From the IMG/VR virus record IMGVR_UViG_3300042864_000505, positions 1-32,297 of that record: a stretch of 32,297 nt of DNA. One strand, written 5' to 3'. Shown in pieces: positions 1 through 8,646 of this stretch. Within the stretch, counting starts at the first letter, position 1; each line of letters opens with the position of its first letter. The notes below the pieces were generated by a model. It saw only the letters and a program-made list of their open reading frames with translations. It ran no database searches and was not told the origin of the DNA. This stretch comes from a virus. Made by a program: the position numbers and the translations under genes.

Positions 1-2162
1 TGGTCAATGAATGGTGCTCTGTCTGCCGCCATATCAATAAGTTCTCTTTGAGATATTTCCCAAATTGTTTTGTATTTTGGAATTAAATGTTCAATTCTTT
101 TAACTTTCTTGTTGTAATTTTTATCTTCTTGGTCAAGATAATTATTAAAGTTAATATTTTGAATTGACCCTTCATTCATAATGATTTCGTTTTTCAAATC
201 TTCAGACCAAATACCAATTTTCTCAAAATCACTAATTAAGTATTTGTTAACAATTAAAATTTCTCCCCCAACTACACGACGATTAAATAATGCCGAGTGA
301 GCCGGTTCTGTCATTTCAAATGAACCTGTAATTTTAGCTGAAGACGCAACTGGCATCTGAGCCGTGAATAACGAATTACAAACCCCGTGATTGGACACTT
401 CTAACTTAAGTGAGTCCCAATCCCACATTCTACCTAATCCTTCGTAATCTAATCCCCACATATCAAATTGGAATATACCTTTTGACATTGGTGAACCTTT
501 AAAGAATTCGTATGGTTTATATTCACCTGATTTACATAACTCCATACTCTCAGTGATTGCCGCAAAGTAGATTGTTTCAAATATTTCTTTGTTTAATTGT
601 TTTGCCTCTTCAGATGTGAATATGTAATCCATTAAGAAAAACACGTCAGCAAGACCTTGAGTTCCAATAGCAATCGCTCTTTGTTCTAACCCACCTTTTC
701 TACCTTGTTCAGTTGAATAACTATTAATGTCAACAACTTTGTTAAGTGCTCTAACAACCTTTCTAACTTCACTGTAAAGTAACTTGAAATCAAACTCTCC
801 TTTAACAATAAAGTTCTTCAATACCATAGATGATAATGTACAGATTGCTGTGGTGTTCTCATCAGTATATTGGTAAATCTCATTACATAAGTTAGATTGT
901 TTAATCACCCCAATGTTTTGATGGTTTGTCTTTCTATTAGCACTATCTTTAGAACATAAGTAAGGAACTCCTGTTTCAACCTGAGATTCAATAATTTTAT
1001 TCCAAATTGTCTGTGCCTTTACTTTTTTACCAAGACCAAGTTCAACCGCTTTGTTGTAGTTTGATTCGTACTCATCACCATAAGCTTCTTGTAATGGTTT
1101 GATACCCGCTTTGATAATATCGTTAGGACAGAACAAATACCAATCACTATTGTTCTTAACCGCATTCATAAAGTTGTCCGGTAACCAAATTGAAGTAAAT
1201 AAATCTTTTGCTCTCAATTCTTCAGCCCCCGTATTCTTTTTGATTTCAAGTAAATCAATAATATCTTTATGCCAAGGTTCAATGTAGATTGCTGCACTAC
1301 CGGGTCTTCTACCTTGTTGATTAAAGAATCTTAATCCTTCATTAACAATCTTTAAGTATTTTAATAAACCACCGGCAAATCCACCTGATGAGTTAATACG
1401 ACTCTCTTTACTACGAATACTTGACATACATAATCCAATACCTGCAGCATCTGACGAATACGTTGAAATGTCGTTGAATGTTTGTAATAACCCTTCTCTT
1501 GAATCCCCGTGATTGTATTTCAACACACAAGACGCTAGTTGAGGGGTTTTAGTCCCCGCATTAATCATAATTGGTGTGGCAGGAGATATAACTTGATTTG
1601 ATAATGATTGATAATACTCAACCGCTTGTTCAAATGATTTAGTAACCCATAAAGCCACTCTCATATACATATGTTGAGGTCTTTCAATTACTCTACCTTC
1701 AGGATTTTTTAACAAATACATTTCTTGTAATGATTTCCACGCAAAATAATCAAAATTGTAATCATTCTCGTGATTAATTACAGAATCAATATTTTCAGGA
1801 CCATATTGTTCGATAGTTTCCATTAACTTATCGTTAATAATACCGTCAACGTGTAATGTGTGCATTGTGTTACAGAAACTTTCATCAGTTTCTTTATGAT
1901 ACGCAGAAATAGCAACAGATGATGCTAATCTTGAGTAGTCGTGATGACTTCCGGTATATGCCGCAGCAATCTCATAAACTAACTTATCCAACTCTTTGGT
2001 TGTAATAACACCCTCTGTTGGAACTGAAGTAATCACCTTAATGAATACCTCATCAGCATTTACGTTTAATCCTCTTGCCGCTCGTTTAACTCTATTATAA
2101 ATTTTTTGGGGGTTGAACGAAACTTCATCCCCCCCTCTTTTTCTTATCTTTAATGACATCAT
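1..2162 (-). CDS. nrdA: Class I ribonucleotide reductase large subunit (NrdA), 3' end cut by window edge
   Basis: Reduces ribonucleoside diphosphates to deoxy forms for phage DNA synthesis, together with NrdB encoded just upstream. I translated the minus strand from ATG at 2162 (a second ATG follows at 2159) and it stays open for 720 codons to the window edge. Residues about 1-100 form an ATP-cone (allosteric) domain beginning MMSLKIRKRG. Active-site residues are visible: Cys212 (LASCVL), Asn424-Cys426-Glu428 (NLCNEI) and Cys441 (ICTLSS). The Cys426-Cys441 spacing of 15 matches eukaryotic-type R1 (human Cys429/Cys444) rather than E. coli NrdA. A segment beginning MPVASSAKITG and ending RRVVGGE is also R1-like. 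The C-terminal redox cysteine tail and part of the radical-transfer region lie outside the window. Starts 1 nt after the nrdB stop, so the two are probably co-translated. No intron or intein interrupts it. Confidence 0.97.
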   Translation of the reverse strand, partial: MMSLKIRKRGGDEVSFNPQKIYNRVKRAARGLNVNADEVFIKVITSVPTEGVITTKELDKLVYEIAAAYTGSHHDYSRLASSVAISAYHKETDESFCNTMHTLHVDGIINDKLMETIEQYGPENIDSVINHENDYNFDYFAWKSLQEMYLLKNPEGRVIERPQHMYMRVALWVTKSFEQAVEYYQSLSNQVISPATPIMINAGTKTPQLASCVLKYNHGDSREGLLQTFNDISTYSSDAAGIGLCMSSIRSKESRINSSGGFAGGLLKYLKIVNEGLRFFNQQGRRPGSAAIYIEPWHKDIIDLLEIKKNTGAEELRAKDLFTSIWLPDNFMNAVKNNSDWYLFCPNDIIKAGIKPLQEAYGDEYESNYNKAVELGLGKKVKAQTIWNKIIESQVETGVPYLCSKDSANRKTNHQNIGVIKQSNLCNEIYQYTDENTTAICTLSSMVLKNFIVKGEFDFKLLYSEVRKVVRALNKVVDINSYSTEQGRKGGLEQRAIAIGTQGLADVFFLMDYIFTSEEAKQLNKEIFETIYFAAITESMELCKSGEYKPYEFFKGSPMSKGIFQFDMWGLDYEGLGRMWDWDSLKLEVSNHGVCNSLFTAQMPVASSAKITGSFEMTEPAHSALFNRRVVGGEILIVNKYLISDFEKIGIWSEDLKNEIIMNEGSIQNINFNNYLDQEDKNYNKKVKRIEHLIPKYKTIWEISQRELIDMAADRAPFID

Positions 2163-2163
2163 A

Positions 2164-3114
2164 TTAAAAATCGTCTGTAAATGTTAATGACTCACCCAAT
2201 TTAGCTTTTTGGTACTCCATAGTTCTTGATTCAAAGAAGTTACCCTTTGTTTCAACAGCAATTTGTTCCATAAACTTAAATGGTTGTTCTACGTTAAATT
2301 GTTTTTTACAACCAAATTTAACTAATAACCCGTCTGTTACGAATTCAAGATATTGTTTCATCAAGTTTGAATTCATACCAATTAAAGATACTGGTAATGA
2401 TTCCGTGATAAATTCTTTTTCAATCTCTAAAGCAGATAGTAAGATTTCTTTAATTCTTTTTTCTGTTGGTTTGTTCTCAACGTGATTGTTAATCAGATGA
2501 ATAGCAAAATCACAATGTAAGTTCTCATCTTTGAAGATTAATGAATTAGCGTTACACAATCCTTGCATAATTCCTCTTGATTTCATCCAAAAGATAGAAC
2601 AGAATGACCCTGAGAAGAAGATGCCTTCAACCGCTGCGAACGCAACTAATCTTTCTTGGAAGGAAGCATTTTCAATCCAATCAAGAGCCCATTTAGCTTT
2701 CTTTTGAACTGCTGGTAATCTATCAATCGCGTGGAAACATTCGTCTTTCTCTGTTTCATCAGAAACATAAGTGTCAATCAATAATGAATACATTAACGAG
2801 TGAATGTTTTCCATCATAATTTGAAATCCGTAGAAGAACTTCGCTTCAGCATATTGAACTTCTTTTAAGAAATTCTCTGCCAAGTTTTCATTCACAATAC
2901 CATCAGACGCTGCAAAGAACGCCAATATGTTTTTAAGGAAAAATCTTTCATTATCAGACAAGTTTTCCCAATCTCTAATATCATTAGATAAATCTACTTC
3001 TTCTGCCGTCCAAAAAGCCGCTTGATGTTGTTTATAAAATTCCCATATGTCGTTATGTTCGATAGGGAAGATAACGAATCTGTCATTGTTTGGTTCTAAT
3101 ATTCTTTCTTTCAT
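2164..3114 (-). CDS. nrdB: Class Ia ribonucleotide reductase small subunit (NrdB), tyrosyl-radical protein
   Basis: The diiron/tyrosyl-radical partner of NrdA. At 316 aa it is slightly short for an R2 protein, but all expected metal ligands can be placed by spacing: Asp71 ([11 protein letters not shown]), Glu102 and His105 (MENIHS), Glu163 (AVEGIFF), Glu197 and His200 (DENLH). The radical tyrosine is Tyr109 ([10 protein letters not shown]), four residues after His105 as in E. coli and human R2, so this is a class Ia-type enzyme rather than a Tyr-less Ic type. The C-terminus (ESLTFTDDF) has the acidic/Phe character of the R1-docking tail. It starts 1 nt after the helicase stop and ends 1 nt before nrdA. 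No Shine-Dalgarno sequence precedes the ATG. Confidence 0.97.
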   Translation of the reverse strand: MKERILEPNNDRFVIFPIEHNDIWEFYKQHQAAFWTAEEVDLSNDIRDWENLSDNERFFLKNILAFFAASDGIVNENLAENFLKEVQYAEAKFFYGFQIMMENIHSLMYSLLIDTYVSDETEKDECFHAIDRLPAVQKKAKWALDWIENASFQERLVAFAAVEGIFFSGSFCSIFWMKSRGIMQGLCNANSLIFKDENLHCDFAIHLINNHVENKPTEKRIKEILLSALEIEKEFITESLPVSLIGMNSNLMKQYLEFVTDGLLVKFGCKKQFNVEQPFKFMEQIAVETKGNFFESRTMEYQKAKLGESLTFTDDF

Positions 3115-3115
3115 A

Positions 3116-4501
3116 TTAATTAATTTGTTGTTGGTTTTTTTCTTTTCTCTTGTCTAGCAAGTCCTTAATTCTCTGTCTATTTCTTTCTTCGGTTTGTTCT
3201 TCTAAACCTAAGAATGTTACTGAACTTTCAGTATCAATCTCCAACATACCGTTATCAAATTTACAATTCTCGAATACAACACCATCATCACCAATACGTG
3301 ATTTAGTTATCGCTATCGTTGCTAATTTCATTTCTTTTTGTTGTAGAGATTTCGCCACGGAAATAATTACGTGACCTACTTGAGCTTTCTTAATAGAACC
3401 CCCCATTTGGTCGGTTGTTACAACATCTGATGATATTGAACTTCTATTACCCTGAGTTGCTGTCCACCCTACCAAGTCAAGTTCGTGACACATAGATTCA
3501 AAACCTCTCATCACAGACCCTTCAGATTTCCATTCATCCCCCAAGTTTTTATCAGGAACTACACAATCAATGTAGTCCAATAATACCATATCAATTTTGT
3601 TTCCTTCTGAAATCATTTTTCTAATTTGATTCTTAATTTGCATCATTGTTACGGTGTCAGATGGAAGTTTTTTAAGTATCAATTCATTAGGCATTTTTTC
3701 CTTAATCTCTTGAACTTTAATCATTACTTCATCCTTTTTTAACGACAATTCATCCGGATGGATTTTTGTCCATAATGTAATGTGTTTACGTTGGATAATC
3801 TTCGGGTTATCCTCAAAGAATATTTGTAAAACATTATACCCCAAATTAAATGCGTGATTCGCAATTTTTGTAAGTAATGTTGATTTACCTACACCTGTTG
3901 GAGCTAACACTACACCGATTTCTCCTTTAGCAAGACCACCTTTTAAGAGTCTATCTATTCCCGGAATACCCATTGGTATCGGATGACGATAATCCTCGTT
4001 TAGAACATCATCTAAATTACTAAAAACACTTTCAGTTCCCTTATCGTGTTCTCCAACTTGTAATGCCTTACTAACCATCTCCTCTAATGTGTCATAACTC
4101 TCAAATTCACCAGTGTCGATGATTTTTTGAGCTTTAACCATTACTTTCTGTAACTCCTGTTGTTTACAGAACTTCATTGATTTTTCCTGTACAAATTCAG
4201 CACCTTCAAGCGTAGACTCCTTAACTTTTGTAAGGGTATCAATAATGATTTTTGCCGCTAAGGGTTGTTGTATCTCAGATTTTGTAATTTGTTCTAAGGT
4301 GTCAAAGGTTGGTGTGTGTTCGTATTTTGTGTAATACTCTTTAATCATTTGAATGATTAGTTTGAAGTATTTATTCTCAAAATAACTTGTTTCAATCACA
4401 TCTATAATAGACCTTGAAAAGTCTTTGTCGATTATGATTTGGTTTAATAATTGTATCTGAAATGTACTACCTAGATACTCGAAATTTTTGTTTGACGCCA
4501 T
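3116..4501 (-). CDS. 41: Replicative DNA helicase, DnaB/T4 gp41 family
   Basis: Ring-shaped 5'-3' helicase that would unwind DNA at the phage replication fork. At 461 aa it is close to T4 gp41 (475 aa). The N-terminal part (about 1-155) is the helical DnaB-type domain; the RecA-like motor starts near residue 178 ([12 protein letters not shown]). Walker A is APTGVGKST at 200-208, Glu230 (FFED) fits the catalytic glutamate position and Asp309 in MVLLDYID is Walker B. A Q-containing sensor-like stretch (TATQGNR) is at 347-353. The C-terminal 30 residues are charged and Gln-rich. No primase domain is fused, so a separate primase should be encoded elsewhere. The gene follows the 150-aa gene after a 30-nt gap containing a TATTTAT motif. 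Confidence 0.93.
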   Translation of the reverse strand: MASNKNFEYLGSTFQIQLLNQIIIDKDFSRSIIDVIETSYFENKYFKLIIQMIKEYYTKYEHTPTFDTLEQITKSEIQQPLAAKIIIDTLTKVKESTLEGAEFVQEKSMKFCKQQELQKVMVKAQKIIDTGEFESYDTLEEMVSKALQVGEHDKGTESVFSNLDDVLNEDYRHPIPMGIPGIDRLLKGGLAKGEIGVVLAPTGVGKSTLLTKIANHAFNLGYNVLQIFFEDNPKIIQRKHITLWTKIHPDELSLKKDEVMIKVQEIKEKMPNELILKKLPSDTVTMMQIKNQIRKMISEGNKIDMVLLDYIDCVVPDKNLGDEWKSEGSVMRGFESMCHELDLVGWTATQGNRSSISSDVVTTDQMGGSIKKAQVGHVIISVAKSLQQKEMKLATIAITKSRIGDDGVVFENCKFDNGMLEIDTESSVTFLGLEEQTEERNRQRIKDLLDKRKEKNQQQIN

Positions 4502-4524
4502 ATATTTTTTCTTTTAGTGTAATA

Positions 4525-4531
4525 ATAAATA
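4525..4531 (-). promoter_or_regulatory. TATTTAT motif upstream of the helicase
   Basis: Sense-strand TATTTATTATTA lies in the 30-nt gap, 23 nt before the helicase ATG, directly abutting the TAG stop of the preceding gene. It is the only member of the motif family inside the replication module, and its flank (TATTA rather than ATA) is the weakest match. Promoter role is inferred from recurrence elsewhere. Confidence 0.35.
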
Positions 4532-4984
4532 CTACACACTTAGGGTAACATCTATATATTTTTTTGTTAAATTTTTAGATGAAAAGATGTCAGTCAACTC
4601 CATCAATAAGTTTTTTAGGTGTGGGCGTACATCCACAGTATATCTTATCTTTGGAGGGTATACTTTAGCATCTACCTGTCTATGACAAATTGTCATATCA
4701 TTTTGTTTGATAAAGATGTTAAAGTACTCAGGACCATCCGTATAAGACGTGTCCAAAATAGTTGGATTATTAATAATTTCGTACATATTGTCCGTCATAT
4801 ACGTTACGGTTTTTAATGATAATTGTGTGTGAATATCTTCTTTAAATTCACGAAGTAATTCATAAAGTTCTAATGAGTTTTTCGCCTCACTATTAAACTC
4901 TCTCACGTTAAAAAATCTCTGTACAATGATGTTATCATTTACCATCATTAAGAATTCTAGTTTTACCGAATCTTGGTCTTTCAT
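4532..4984 (-). CDS. Unknown 150-aa protein of the replication operon
   Basis: I do not recognise a family. The protein starts MKDQDSVKLEFLMMVND, is mixed alpha/beta in appearance, has no signal peptide or membrane segment, and carries only one Cys (ICHRQVD, about residue 100). It sits between the 5'-3' exonuclease (8 nt upstream) and the helicase, the place where T4-like phages often keep helicase-loading or replication accessory genes, so a replication accessory role is possible. It is shorter than T4 gp59 (217 aa) and I see no sequence match to it. The coding frame is uninterrupted and ends in TAG. Start ATG at 4984 has no Shine-Dalgarno sequence. Confidence 0.7.
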   Translation of the reverse strand: MKDQDSVKLEFLMMVNDNIIVQRFFNVREFNSEAKNSLELYELLREFKEDIHTQLSLKTVTYMTDNMYEIINNPTILDTSYTDGPEYFNIFIKQNDMTICHRQVDAKVYPPKIRYTVDVRPHLKNLLMELTDIFSSKNLTKKYIDVTLSV

Positions 4985-4992
4985 AGTTTTAA

Positions 4993-5997
4993 TTAATTGT
5001 TTTTAAAATTTCTTTTTTCTTTTCTTGTTAGTTTTAAAAAGGGTCTAACAAAATTAACCCAAGCATCATCCCCTTTTGGTAGATACTTAAAAAACCCGTC
5101 TTCCATCATCATTTTAATAAGGCCTCTATGACCCCTTCCATCAGGGTCTAAAGTTTCTTTATAATACAATTCAACAAGTTCTTTAGCATCATCACTAATC
5201 AGAGGATTTGATAAATTTATAATTTTTTCATTTATTACAAAATATTCGTCCCCATAAACACCACTTTTAGTTTTACCGGATAACAAATTTTGTAATGTTT
5301 TATTATCCTTATTCTCCTTCAGAAGGATTTCCGCCTTTTCTAAAATATCGGTAATTGAAACCGGTTTTTCAAGTAACTCAGGAAAAAACTTAATAAGAGT
5401 TTTTTCACCCAACCCATATATCCCATCAATATTGTCAGATTTATCCCCCGATAATATTTTATAAGTTCTAATGTTTTCGTGTGGAAATTCGTAAAAATCA
5501 CACTTGATTTTACTACCTAACTGATAAGTTTCTTTAGTTCTTGGATAATACACCGATACCTTATCTGATATAAGTTGAGTTAGGTCTTTATCCCCCGAAT
5601 AGATGGTTTTTTGTTCGTTTTCAGAGATTTGGCAATAGTAAGCTATCAAATCATCCGCTTCATTATTATCTACGTTGATTTGTCTTATATAACAATCCTC
5701 CAAGTATTGTTTGATTCTTTCTTTCTGCTCAGTGAAAGAATCTAACTTATACTCGTTGTCTCTGTCTCTACGTTGTTCTTTGTATTGGGGATAAATAAGT
5801 TTTCGAGCCGAAGAGTTATCATCACCGTCCCACATAACAACAACCTTATCAAAGTTTTGTTCGTCTATGAAACGTCTAATGGTATTAACAAAGTGCCATA
5901 AGGCACCTATGTGTTTTCCATTGTGATAATAATCTTTAACCCCGTGGAATCCAATCTTTATTAAATTGTTTCCGTCAACCAAAAGTGTTTTAGTCAC
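4993..5997 (-). CDS. 5'-3' exonuclease of the FEN/RNase H family
   Basis: Structure-specific 5' nuclease of the T4 RNase H / Pol I 5'-nuclease family, expected to remove RNA primers and flaps. Acidic metal ligands are visible in order: Asp8 (VDGNN), Asp57 (MWDGDD), Glu113-Asp115-Asp116 (EADD), Asp136 and Asp138 (SGDKDL), Asp185 and Asp188 (GDKSDNIDGI). The last run leads into a helix-hairpin-helix type DNA-binding turn (GIYGLGEKT, 192-200). A basic arch region (KLIYPQYKEQRRDR) lies at about 66-79. Length 334 aa versus 305 for T4 RNase H. The start is GTG at 5997: no ATG lies upstream in frame and the first catalytic Asp is already at residue 8. It follows the remains of an HNH gene. Confidence 0.93.
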   Translation of the reverse strand: MTKTLLVDGNNLIKIGFHGVKDYYHNGKHIGALWHFVNTIRRFIDEQNFDKVVVMWDGDDNSSARKLIYPQYKEQRRDRDNEYKLDSFTEQKERIKQYLEDCYIRQINVDNNEADDLIAYYCQISENEQKTIYSGDKDLTQLISDKVSVYYPRTKETYQLGSKIKCDFYEFPHENIRTYKILSGDKSDNIDGIYGLGEKTLIKFFPELLEKPVSITDILEKAEILLKENKDNKTLQNLLSGKTKSGVYGDEYFVINEKIINLSNPLISDDAKELVELYYKETLDPDGRGHRGLIKMMMEDGFFKYLPKGDDAWVNFVRPFLKLTRKEKRNFKNN

Positions 5998-6016
5998 TTG
6001 TTTTTGTTTGTATTCG

Positions 6017-6592
6017 TTACTGTAAAATTTTGTTACTCTTTTTCAAATTATCTTCAGCCCACAAGGGTTGGAGATTTTCATAATGACATAACTTATAAAG
6101 TTCGTCTTCTGTTTTTGCCGATGATAATGGAATGATGTGGTCAATATGGATATGTTGTCCCAATAATTCCCAACTCATACCTTTTGTAAATTGTTTTTCT
6201 AAATGTTGTTTTAAAAATTCGGGAGAACATCCTACAATATCAAAGGTTTTATTTTTTTTAGAAATTTTAAGAATATTCAAATATTTCCATATCCTACATC
6301 TCATTCTGTTTGTTAAATTAAAAACAGGGTCATTTACTCTCCTTTCTTTTCTTTGTTCTTGTTTCCTTGAATTATAATTTTTCCGGTATTCTTTTCTTTT
6401 TTCCGGATTGTCTTTATAAAAATTTTTAAGTTTTTCTTACATCATTGTAGGGTTATCAGTTCTACTAGACATTTCATAACTTTTTACACATAATTTACAA
6501 TCAGGTCTTAAACCATCTTTTTTAGTTATGTCTTTACGAAATTCCGAAACATTTTGTGTTACCCCACATTTAGAACAAACCTTAGTTTCCAT
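6017..6592 (-). pseudogene. HNH homing-type endonuclease interrupted by an in-frame stop
   Basis: A free-standing HNH endonuclease gene inserted between uvsX and the exonuclease, in one reading frame of 191 codons broken by TAA at 6439-6437 (codon 52). Before the stop: METKVCSKCG with two Cys pairs (Cys6/Cys9 and Cys32/Cys35), a zinc-ribbon-like N-terminus. After it: a basic Lys/Arg/Tyr helix and an intact HNH core (HIHIDHIIPL at 147-156, then HYENLQPLWAEDNLKKSNK at 170-188). One C-to-T change (CAA to TAA) would explain it. The only ATG downstream in frame is at 6304, after the basic region; it could give a 95-aa HNH fragment. The start lies 2 nt after the uvsX stop. Either the gene is dying, or the two pieces are expressed separately. 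A sequencing error is not excluded. Confidence 0.8.
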
Positions 6593-6594
6593 TT

Positions 6595-7599
6595 TTAATT
6601 ATCTTCTTTTTCTTCTTTTAAATCAAAATCACCATCAGTACCAATAATAGTTTTCCAATAATCGGCATATTCTTTTTTATATTTTTCAATATTTGATTTT
6701 TCTTCAGTAGCATCTTTACCCGCTAAAAATCCGTGTGGAGTTACAATAATACGTCCATCTTCATAACCCAATCCGTTAATATGGTTTTTTAATACCGAAA
6801 CTTTACTCCTAACAGCAAATTTAATACTTCTCTTGTCTTTGGTCGCAGTTATTTTGTTTGTTCCAGCACCTTTTTGATTCCCAAATAAAAACACTAAAGA
6901 TGAATTTAACCAAATAGCATTACCACCCTTCGCCATAATTTTAGGTTGTCCAAATGGATTATCAGGCAACTCAACCCAAGGTTGGTTTACAATAATCAAA
7001 GTATTTTCATATTTTGAATCTGCTTTACGAGACCCCGATATTCTTTGATTAATACCCATACCTATTTTATCCGATAATGCCGACGCGTTGTGCATCTTAC
7101 CACCTTTACCCTCAAATGTCATTTTACAAGGGACAGAACCAACAGAATCCCACATAATACATAAACTATAATCTAATTCACCTTTTTCTTGAGCATCTAA
7201 TAATGAATTAATATAATCAGTAATTTCTTCAATATAATTAAAATTGTTATTGAATATATAAAATCCATCCCAATCTAATTCTCCAGTTTCTTCATCAACT
7301 ACTTCTTCACATTCAAACCCCATTAACTTAGCGTGTTCAAATGACCATTTCTGTTCAGTAATTATGAATACCGGTAAAATACCTTTTTTCTGAGCATTAA
7401 CGGCGGTTTTTACCAAAGCCGTTGTTTTTCCTGTGTCTGAATGACCCAAGAACATATTTAAGTGTCCTATAGCCGGACCAGGTAATCCAACAGCGTCTAA
7501 AAAGTCAGGACCTAAGTCAAAAAAACTTTGTGGTTTATATTTTGCTGATGTTGAAAATTTGTCCTTAATGGACTTAAAATCGTGTTTTTTAATCGCCAT
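6595..7599 (-). CDS. uvsX: UvsX recombinase (phage RecA)
   Basis: RecA-family strand-exchange protein, working with the gp32-like SSB encoded just upstream in recombination-dependent replication and repair. The 334-aa protein has Walker A GHSDTGKTT at 52-60, a likely catalytic Glu82 (IITEQKW) and Walker B ending in Asp151 (LCIMWDSVG). A Gln-containing motif (IIVNQPW) near residue 206 matches the allosteric Gln position of RecA proteins. The C-terminal tail is acidic and Lys-rich (GDFDLKEEKEDN). It is 91 nt from gp32, and this leader contains a hairpin and a 10-nt repeat touching the start codon (separate entry). No Shine-Dalgarno sequence is present. The HNH remnant begins 2 nt after its stop. 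Confidence 0.95.
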   Translation of the reverse strand: MAIKKHDFKSIKDKFSTSAKYKPQSFFDLGPDFLDAVGLPGPAIGHLNMFLGHSDTGKTTALVKTAVNAQKKGILPVFIITEQKWSFEHAKLMGFECEEVVDEETGELDWDGFYIFNNNFNYIEEITDYINSLLDAQEKGELDYSLCIMWDSVGSVPCKMTFEGKGGKMHNASALSDKIGMGINQRISGSRKADSKYENTLIIVNQPWVELPDNPFGQPKIMAKGGNAIWLNSSLVFLFGNQKGAGTNKITATKDKRSIKFAVRSKVSVLKNHINGLGYEDGRIIVTPHGFLAGKDATEEKSNIEKYKKEYADYWKTIIGTDGDFDLKEEKEDN

Positions 7600-7679
7600 A
7601 TGTCTAATTAATTTAATTTTTTAGTTTGTTTAGACAAGTTGGACACCAAGTAATCTCAGTGCCCAAGTTATATGTCTAA
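7597..7679 (-). promoter_or_regulatory. Structured leader of uvsX with alternative pairing to the start codon
   Basis: In sense orientation TTAGACA (7679-7673) pairs with TGTCTAA (7636-7630), and inside this TTGGGCAC (7666-7659) pairs with GTGTCCAA (7646-7639, one G-U). The 10-mer TTAGACATAT is repeated exactly at 7607-7598, where its last bases are the AT of the uvsX ATG. The TGTCTAA arm can therefore pair with either copy: one fold leaves the start free, the other covers it. The base pairing is visible; the regulatory role is inferred. Confidence 0.55.
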
Positions 7680-7690
7680 GTTTTGTTTGA

Positions 7691-8545
7691 TTAGAATGGC
7701 ATATCATCATCACCTTCAGCATCCGCTTGTGGGTCAACCGGAGCCGATGGTTTAGAACCACCAAATGACATCTCATCAGAATCAGAGTTACCATAATCGT
7801 AACCACCTTTATCTGAGTTCCATTTTGGAGTTTCTCCTCTTGCAATAGCTTCTAAATATTCAACAGGTTTTTTAGAATAAACATCTTCCCAAGTTAACTC
7901 ATCGTTAATCCAAGATTCCGCAGTTCCTTTATTCTCGTGAATAGGCCCCGCATCATCATACATAACTGTTTGAATTACTGTATAGTAAGCTCCTTTTGGA
8001 GTTTTAGCTTTAGTTAATTCAAGGATAAGGTCTCTACCTTTTTCAGGGTCAGCAATGTCTCCTTTGTTTCTGTAGATAGGAATGATTTTGTCATAGATAC
8101 CTTCATTTTTGTAGTTAGATTTGAATCTCCAAAATTTAACACCGTCTTCTTCGTTATCTCTGTCAATAACTTTAACGATGTAAAATTTACGTGCCAAGTA
8201 ATTTGACGCCAATTTTTTATCTTCCTCTTTCCCTGTTGAACGAAGTTCTTCGTATACTTCGGTTAAAGGTGAACGTTCATTGTCGTTTTTTCCCGGGTCA
8301 TAAAATTTTTGGAATTTTCCGTCAACTTGAATCTCGTGGTACCAAACTTCTTTAAATGGTGAAGAACCATCTGTGGTTGGTAAGATTCTTAATCTTCTTT
8401 GGCCTTGAGTTTCCTTATCTTGAAGGATTGCCGCGAAGTATTTTTTCATTCTTTCTTCTTGTGTAAATTTTGAGGTAGAAGAAGTACTACCTTGTTTTGC
8501 TTTCTCGTATTGAGCCAAAACTGCGTCTAATGAATTTGTCGCCAT
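7691..8545 (-). CDS. 32: Single-stranded DNA-binding protein, T4 gp32-like
   Basis: Coats ssDNA at the replication fork and partners UvsX. Recognised from size (284 aa; T4 gp32 is 301), from its position directly upstream of uvsX, from the basic N-terminal region and aromatic-rich OB-like core (KEVWYHEIQVDGKFQKFYDPG; VKFWRFKSNYKN), and from a Ser/Gly-rich linker leading to an acidic tail. Two oddities: I find no cysteine in the whole protein, so the zinc site of T4 gp32 is absent. The last residues are DDDMPF, close to the DDDIPF tip of bacterial SSB proteins, which docks host repair and replication proteins. It is first in the replication operon, with its own promoter 30 nt upstream and a terminator before that. 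Confidence 0.85.
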   Translation of the reverse strand: MATNSLDAVLAQYEKAKQGSTSSTSKFTQEERMKKYFAAILQDKETQGQRRLRILPTTDGSSPFKEVWYHEIQVDGKFQKFYDPGKNDNERSPLTEVYEELRSTGKEEDKKLASNYLARKFYIVKVIDRDNEEDGVKFWRFKSNYKNEGIYDKIIPIYRNKGDIADPEKGRDLILELTKAKTPKGAYYTVIQTVMYDDAGPIHENKGTAESWINDELTWEDVYSKKPVEYLEAIARGETPKWNSDKGGYDYGNSDSDEMSFGGSKPSAPVDPQADAEGDDDMPF

Positions 8546-8574
8546 AGTGTTTAAAATATTTAAAGGTTTATAAA

Positions 8575-8603
8575 AGTATAAGTGTCAGCCGTGTGTTTGT
8601 CAA
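8575..8603 (-). promoter_or_regulatory. Sigma70-type promoter driving the gp32-uvsX replication operon
   Basis: In sense orientation TTGACA (8603-8598), a 17-nt spacer and TATACT (8580-8575): perfect -35, one mismatch in -10, optimal spacing. It lies just after a terminator and about 30 nt before the gp32 ATG. The same stretch also partly fits the Bacteroidota pattern (TTTG upstream, TACTTTTA resembling TAnnTTTG), so it does not settle the host. Confidence 0.75.
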
Positions 8604-8612
8604 ATTGTTTTG

Positions 8613-8642
8613 TAAAAAAAAAAAGACGGTCCTAAGACCGTC
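8613..8642 (-). terminator. Rho-independent terminator ending the structural module
   Basis: Sense-strand stem GACGGTC / GACCGTC with a TTAG loop (8642-8625), followed by eleven T residues (8624-8614). It begins 4 nt after the TAG stop of the 224-aa gene and separates the late structural genes from the replication promoter. Confidence 0.92.
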
Positions 8643-8646
8643 ATAT

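Noticed and set aside
4367-4373. TATTTAT inside coding sequence (also near 10303 and 29481)
   Set aside because: These lie on the antisense strand inside genes in an AT-rich genome, so chance is the simplest explanation; only intergenic, gene-oriented copies were counted.
6437-6439. Possible stop-codon reassignment (TAA read as Gln)
   Set aside because: TAA ends many intact genes here at the expected length, so recoding of TAA would lengthen them all.
7630-7845. 71-aa minus-strand open frame over the gp32 3' end and the leader hairpin
   Set aside because: It is out of frame with gp32 and has a composition unlike a protein; the overlap with gp32 coding sequence explains it.
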